The notes under the pieces were generated by a model that did not search any database, was not told the DNA's origin, and saw only the letters and a program-made list of their open reading frames with translations. From the NCBI GenBank assembly GCA_913052545.1, contig CAJXEF010000091.1, forward strand, positions 1-8,974: a stretch of 8,974 bases of DNA. The letters are read 5' to 3'. The stretch's first letter is position 1. Each line of letters starts with the position of its first letter. Positions 5,762 through 8,974 of the stretch are shown here, piece by piece. The DNA is from an uncultured Chloroflexota bacterium. Lineage in GTDB: Bacteria > Chloroflexota > Dehalococcoidia > UBA3495. Position numbers and translations under genes: made by a program.

Positions 5762-6869
5762 TTAGCCTTCATTCCCAACTTGCGACATTAAATAAGCCTC
5801 AATGAACCCATCGAGTTCTCCTGATAAAACCGCTTCGGGATTGTTGCTTTGATAATTAGTCCGGTGGTCCTTAACAGATTTATAGGGATGTAAAACGTAA
5901 CTCCTGATTTGATTACCCCACTCGGCTGAGACTCTGAGTCCCCTGAGTTTAGCGAGTTCTTCTGCCCTCTGCTTATTTTGCTGATCCAGCAACCTAGCCA
6001 TAAGGATTTTCATAGCGTTTTCCCTGTTTTGGTGCTGTGATCGCTCAGTCTGGCACGTCACAATTATGTTAGTAGGTAAATGAGTCAAACGTACTGCAGA
6101 CGCCACTTTTTGTACATTTTGCCCTCCCGGGCCACTCGACCTGAAAGTATCTAATTTTATGTCTTCCGACCGTATGCTGATATCACTTTCGTCTTCTCCG
6201 GCGACAGGGATAACTTCCACTTGAGCAAAAGAAGTGTGGCGCAGGTGATTAGGGTCGTAAGGTGACAACCTAACTAATCGATGTACGCCCATTTCTGATG
6301 TGAGATATCCATATGAATTGGACCCACCAATCTCTAATGTGGCACTCCTCAGTCCTGCCTCATCTCCATATGATAGATCCAGGACCTGTGTCGGACGACG
6401 TTGGATTTCTCCCCATTTCAAATACATACCATACAACATCTCGGCCCAATCTTGAGAATCTGTACCACCTGCACCAGAATAGATAGTTACGATAGACGAA
6501 CGATCATCATAAGGGCCAGAGAGAGTAAGATTAATCTCTTGCCTGGCGAGATTAGATTTCAGTGCGTCTAACTCGACTTGAAATTCCTCTTCTAGGGTAG
6601 AATCTCCCTCTGTAAGAGACAATTCGATCAGTTCTAATAAACCGCCAGACTCGCTTTCGAGTCCTCTCCAAAGATCGACGATCTCTTTGACACGTCCTAG
6701 TTGGCGCATCTTATTTTGTGCGATTCGGGGCTCATCCCAATAACCCGGTTGGGCTGCTTCTTTTTCCAATAGGGTTATGGTTGATTCTTTAGAAGCTAAG
6801 TCAAAGGCGCTCCACTATATTATTGATCCGGGCTACCATAGCCTTAGCTTCTTGTTTTAAATCGTCCAA
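5762..6869 (-). CDS. prfB: Peptide chain release factor 2, expressed through a +1 programmed frameshift
   Basis: RF2 releases finished proteins at UAA and UGA. The product is encoded in two segments: 22 codons from TTG 6869 to 6804, then, after skipping one base (6803), 346 codons from 6802 to the stop at 5764-5762, giving 368 residues (E. coli RF2 has 365). The N-terminal part is MDDLKQEAKAMVARINNIVERL, continuing DLASKESTITLLEKEAAQPGYWDEP in the +1 frame. Motifs are SGAGGTDSQDWAEML, the codon-reading loop HRLVRLSPYDPN, and the catalytic GPGGQNVQK with Gln250. The tripeptide is Ser202-Pro203-Tyr204, whereas RF2 normally has Ser-Pro-Phe; the Tyr codon TAC (6259-6257) is unambiguous. The TTG start is preferred because AAGGA lies 7 bases upstream and the frame is closed by TAA just before it. 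A later ATG at 6839 is possible. Scanning for a single ORF would miss the first 33 residues. It converges on ribBA and diverges from thrS. Confidence 0.95.
6800..6815 (-). promoter_or_regulatory. prfB +1 programmed frameshift site
   Basis: On the minus strand the sequence reads GTGGAG (6815-6810), CGC, CTT (6806-6804), TGA (6803-6801), C (6800). This matches every element of the known bacterial prfB autoregulation signal: a Shine-Dalgarno-like hexamer, a three-base spacer, the slippery Leu codon CUU, an in-frame UGA and a following C. When RF2 is scarce, ribosomes pause at UGA and slip +1 to read GAC, making full-length RF2; when RF2 is abundant they stop. The surrounding protein sequence only matches the RF2 family if the shift occurs here. 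Confidence 0.93.
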
Positions 6870-6876
6870 GTCTTCA

Positions 6877-6881
6877 TCCTT
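6877..6881 (-). promoter_or_regulatory. Ribosome binding site supporting the prfB TTG start
   Basis: AAGGA at 6881-6877 (within AAAAGGA) sits 7 bases before TTG 6869. The ATG that overlaps this site (6877-6875) is in another frame and reaches a stop after six codons, so it cannot be the start. Confidence 0.6.
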
Positions 6882-6924
6882 TTAAGTAAAATATCCTGGG
6901 TTTTTGAAATATAGTATGAAATCA

Positions 6925-6953
6925 ATTTTACAACCTTTCTAAGTTAGTTCCAA
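6925..6953 (-). promoter_or_regulatory. Predicted promoter of prfB
   Basis: On the minus strand TTGGAA (6953-6948) and TAAAAT (6930-6925) are separated by 17 bases, a good sigma-70-type match. The start of transcription would be near 6918, giving a leader of roughly 50 bases to the TTG start codon. The call is by motif only, but position, spacing and orientation all fit. Confidence 0.45.
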
Positions 6954-7021
6954 CAACATCCCGGAGTCGATTAGAGAGATGAAATAAGTTATCGGAATAA
7001 TTTCTGCTAATCAAACTAAAA

Positions 7022-7043
7022 TATAATCGCACACCTGTATAAT
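7022..7043 (+). promoter_or_regulatory. Candidate -10 elements for thrS
   Basis: Two perfect TATAAT hexamers lie at 7022-7027 and 7038-7043, and a third at 7061-7066 inside a palindrome. None has a good TTGACA-like hexamer at 16-18 bases upstream, so which one is used cannot be settled from sequence. The copy at 7038 would put transcription start near 7050 and leave a leader of about 77 bases. No T-box antiterminator motif is visible in the leader. Confidence 0.35.
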
Positions 7044-7056
7044 GGGACCTAATTAG

Positions 7057-7071
7057 TGAATATAATATTCA
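7057..7071. repeat. Perfect 15-bp palindrome upstream of thrS, operator-like
   Basis: TGAATAT (7057-7063) and ATATTCA (7065-7071) form a perfect inverted repeat around one central base. It lies 56 bases before the thrS ATG and, if the -10 at 7038 is used, falls at about +7 to +21 of the transcript, a usual place for a repressor site. It is AT-rich, so a chance origin is possible. Confidence 0.45.
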
Positions 7072-7115
7072 TCAATAACTGAGTTTTTAAATCAAGAATG
7101 GAAAATTATTCAATT

Positions 7116-7119
7116 AGGA
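7116..7119 (+). promoter_or_regulatory. Ribosome binding site that sets the thrS start
   Basis: AGGA at 7116-7119 is 7 bases before ATG 7127, ideal spacing. The in-frame GTG at 7121 is only one base after it, too close to be used. A stop (TAG, 7115-7117) closes the frame immediately upstream. Confidence 0.7.
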
Positions 7120-7126
7120 AGTGCTC

Positions 7127-8881
7127 ATGCTGGACCATGGTAGCGTAGATGACCACGGAAGTAATGCCGTAGAGCAACTTAGACACCGGATGAGACATTC
7201 AACCGCCCATGTAATGGCGGATGCGGTTTTAAGGCTCTTTCCAGAAGCTAAAATGGCGATTGGACCACCAACCCAGGATGGTTTCTATTATGACTTCGAG
7301 GTATCTCGACCTTTCACACCCGAGGACCTTGCAAGTATCCAACAAATAATGCTCGAGACTATCTCAGAAACACATCCTTTTCTGCGCGAAGAAGTCACCC
7401 GAGAAGAAGCATTATCGCTGTTCTCCGACCAGCCCTATAAATTAGAGATCATAGGTTCCCTATCTGATACCGAGACCTTAAGTATTTACAAACATGGCAA
7501 TTTCATAGATTTATGCCAAGGACCTCATATAGAAAACACTCAGGATATCACAGCATTTAAACTACTTAACGTAGCAGGCGCTTACTGGAGAGGCGATGAA
7601 AAGAGGCCTATGCTGCAACGAATCTACGGCACGGCTTTTGAGAGCCAATCCTATTTAGATGACCATCTTAATAAGCTGGAGGAAGCTGAAAAGCGCGACC
7701 ATAGAATATTGGGACGCCAATTGGACCTGTTTACTATCCATGAGGAAATTGGACCTGGCCTTATAGTGTGGCATCCAAAAGGAGGCGTAATCCGAACCAA
7801 ATTAGAGGATTACTGGAGAGATATTCACTATAAACACGGATACAAGATCGTTTATTCACCCCACATAGGCCGTTCTCAACTTTGGGAGACCAGTGGCCAC
7901 CTTGATTTTTATCAGGACAGTATGTATGCCCCAGTCGAAGTGGATGAGCAACAATATTACCTCAAACCAATGAATTGCCCATTTCACATTATGATATACC
8001 GGTCTGACTTGCATAGCTATAGAGAGTTACCTCTTCGTATAGCAGAGTTGGGTACAGTTTATAGATATGAACGGAGTGGGGTTCTACACGGCCTAATGAG
8101 AGTTAGGGGTTTTACCCAAGACGATGCCCATATATTTTGCTTACCTGAACAGGTTGAATCAGAAGTCGGAGACGTTTTAAGGCTAACATTCGAGTTACTT
8201 GAAGCATTCGGTTTCAATGACTACTCCATATCACTATCAACCCGACCAGAAAAATACGTCGGTGACCTAGATATGTGGGAGCACGCTACACAATCTTTAG
8301 GCAACGCTCTAGCCACCAGAGATTTAGAATACGACATTGACGCCGGAGGAGGCGCTTTTTACGGACCTAAAATAGATATAAAGATCAGAGATGCTTTGGG
8401 CAGAGCTTGGCAATGTACTACAGTACAGTTTGATTTTAATCTGCCAGAGCGCTTTGACCTGACGTTTCAAAATGCTGAAGGTGGACGCAGCCGACCTTAT
8501 ATGGTCCACAGAGCCATATTAGGTTCCCTAGAACGTTTTATCGGAGTTCTCATAGAGCATTACGCAGGAGCCTTCCCTCTTTGGCTATCTCCAGTACAAG
8601 CAGTGGTGATTCCCATCGCGGATCGGCATATAGACTACGCGGAACAAATCCATAGTCAGCTAGAGCAGCACGGTTTCCGTGTTGAAGTGGACTCCCGCAG
8701 CGAACGAATGAACCTGAAAATACGCCATGCTCAACTTCAAAAAATACCCTATATGCTTATCGTAGGAGATAAAGAATTGGAACAAGGCACAACTTCCGTT
8801 CGACTTAGGAGTGGTACGGATATGGGATCTATGTTGTTAGCAGATTTAACCAGACATATGGACGAAGATTTAACAAGCTAA
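7127..8881 (+). CDS. thrS: Threonyl-tRNA synthetase lacking the N-terminal TGS domain
   Basis: ThrRS charges tRNA(Thr) and edits mischarged Ser-tRNA(Thr). The 584-residue protein starts almost directly in the editing domain (about 20-185), where the expected residues are intact: His24 and His28 (RHSTAHVM) with Cys130 and His134 (DLCQGPHI). The class II catalytic core (about 200-475) has KPMNCPFH with zinc ligand Cys284, RYERSGVLHGLMRVRGF with motif 2, DDAHIF with His335, GGGAFYGPKID, and motif 3 MVHRAILGSLERFIG with His461. The anticodon-binding domain (about 485-584) runs from LSPVQAVVIPI to the end. E. coli ThrRS has 642 residues with a TGS domain of about 60 residues first. Here a stop at 7115-7117 closes the frame, so TGS is absent rather than mis-annotated. 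In many bacteria infC follows thrS; the next gene cannot be confirmed here. Confidence 0.97.
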   Translation: MLDHGSVDDHGSNAVEQLRHRMRHSTAHVMADAVLRLFPEAKMAIGPPTQDGFYYDFEVSRPFTPEDLASIQQIMLETISETHPFLREEVTREEALSLFSDQPYKLEIIGSLSDTETLSIYKHGNFIDLCQGPHIENTQDITAFKLLNVAGAYWRGDEKRPMLQRIYGTAFESQSYLDDHLNKLEEAEKRDHRILGRQLDLFTIHEEIGPGLIVWHPKGGVIRTKLEDYWRDIHYKHGYKIVYSPHIGRSQLWETSGHLDFYQDSMYAPVEVDEQQYYLKPMNCPFHIMIYRSDLHSYRELPLRIAELGTVYRYERSGVLHGLMRVRGFTQDDAHIFCLPEQVESEVGDVLRLTFELLEAFGFNDYSISLSTRPEKYVGDLDMWEHATQSLGNALATRDLEYDIDAGGGAFYGPKIDIKIRDALGRAWQCTTVQFDFNLPERFDLTFQNAEGGRSRPYMVHRAILGSLERFIGVLIEHYAGAFPLWLSPVQAVVIPIADRHIDYAEQIHSQLEQHGFRVEVDSRSERMNLKIRHAQLQKIPYMLIVGDKELEQGTTSVRLRSGTDMGSMLLADLTRHMDEDLTS

Positions 8882-8929
8882 CATGGTTTTCAAAATAAAT
8901 CTCGTAGAAAGTTGACACAGGGACACAAT

Positions 8930-8950
8930 TGGTCGGACCATCAGATGGTC
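8930..8950 (+). repeat. Overlapping alternative hairpins downstream of thrS
   Basis: TGGTC (8930-8934), GACCA (8936-8940) and TGGTC (8946-8950) lie in a row, so the middle segment can pair with either neighbour. The downstream pairing extends to GACCAT/ATGGTC, a 6-bp stem with a 3-base loop. The upstream pairing would have only a one-base loop, so it is unlikely as a simple RNA hairpin, though it is an 11-bp palindrome in DNA. No T-run follows, so this is not a standard terminator. It starts 48 bases after the thrS stop. Confidence 0.45.
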
Positions 8951-8974
8951 ATTGGAATTATCAGAAGATAAGGG

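Noticed and set aside
6801..6803. In-frame TGA in prfB as a selenocysteine codon
   Set aside because: The CTT TGA C context with a Shine-Dalgarno-like hexamer is the standard RF2 frameshift signal, and the RF2-like sequence continues in the +1 frame, not the zero frame.
6954..7126. T-box leader upstream of thrS
   Set aside because: No T-box antiterminator core sequence or GC-rich terminator with a T-run is present in the gap.

Overview
The window looks like a housekeeping stretch of a moderately AT-rich bacterial chromosome. No mobile element, CRISPR array or phage gene is visible. Three traits together suggest a Chloroflexota-type lineage (Dehalococcoidia/SAR202-like): a threonyl-tRNA synthetase without the TGS domain, a dCTP deaminase of the mycobacterial bifunctional type, and a divergent FadE-like acyl-CoA dehydrogenase. 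This placement is an inference from remembered family features, not a search result. The SelA fragment at the left edge suggests the organism makes selenocysteine.
Layout, left to right. Positions 1-253 (minus) hold the first 84 codons of selA, which runs off the window. Facing away from it is a short ORF (406-618, plus) with a signal-peptide-like N-terminus; its 3' end overlaps a hairpin. An acyl-CoA dehydrogenase follows (730-1962). Next comes a same-strand block: dcd (2145-2708), ribD (2771-3895), ribE (3899-4477) and ribBA (4519-5727). prfB (minus, 5762-6869) converges on ribBA, and its reading frame can only be rebuilt with a +1 programmed frameshift at CTT TGA C. thrS (7127-8881) diverges from prfB. 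The final 93 bases hold a compact set of alternative hairpins and possibly the start of a further gene.
How the genes work together. RibBA, RibD and RibE supply both entry reactions, the deaminase/reductase steps and the final step of riboflavin synthesis. Lumazine synthase (ribH) is missing from the cluster and must be elsewhere if the pathway is complete. dcd supplies dUMP for thymidylate synthesis and is placed upstream of the rib genes, possibly in the same transcript. prfB and thrS are translation genes sharing one intergenic region with recognisable promoter elements on both strands.
The points most worth a second look are: RF2 carrying SPY instead of the codon-reading SPF tripeptide in an organism that probably recodes UGA; the complete prfB frameshift signal with a likely TTG start; a tandem 10-bp repeat spaced 21 bp just upstream of ribD; a 12-base sequence shared exactly by the ribD and ribE starts; a 15-bp palindrome upstream of thrS; and the mutually exclusive hairpins after thrS. 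I did not find a wholly new multi-gene system here.
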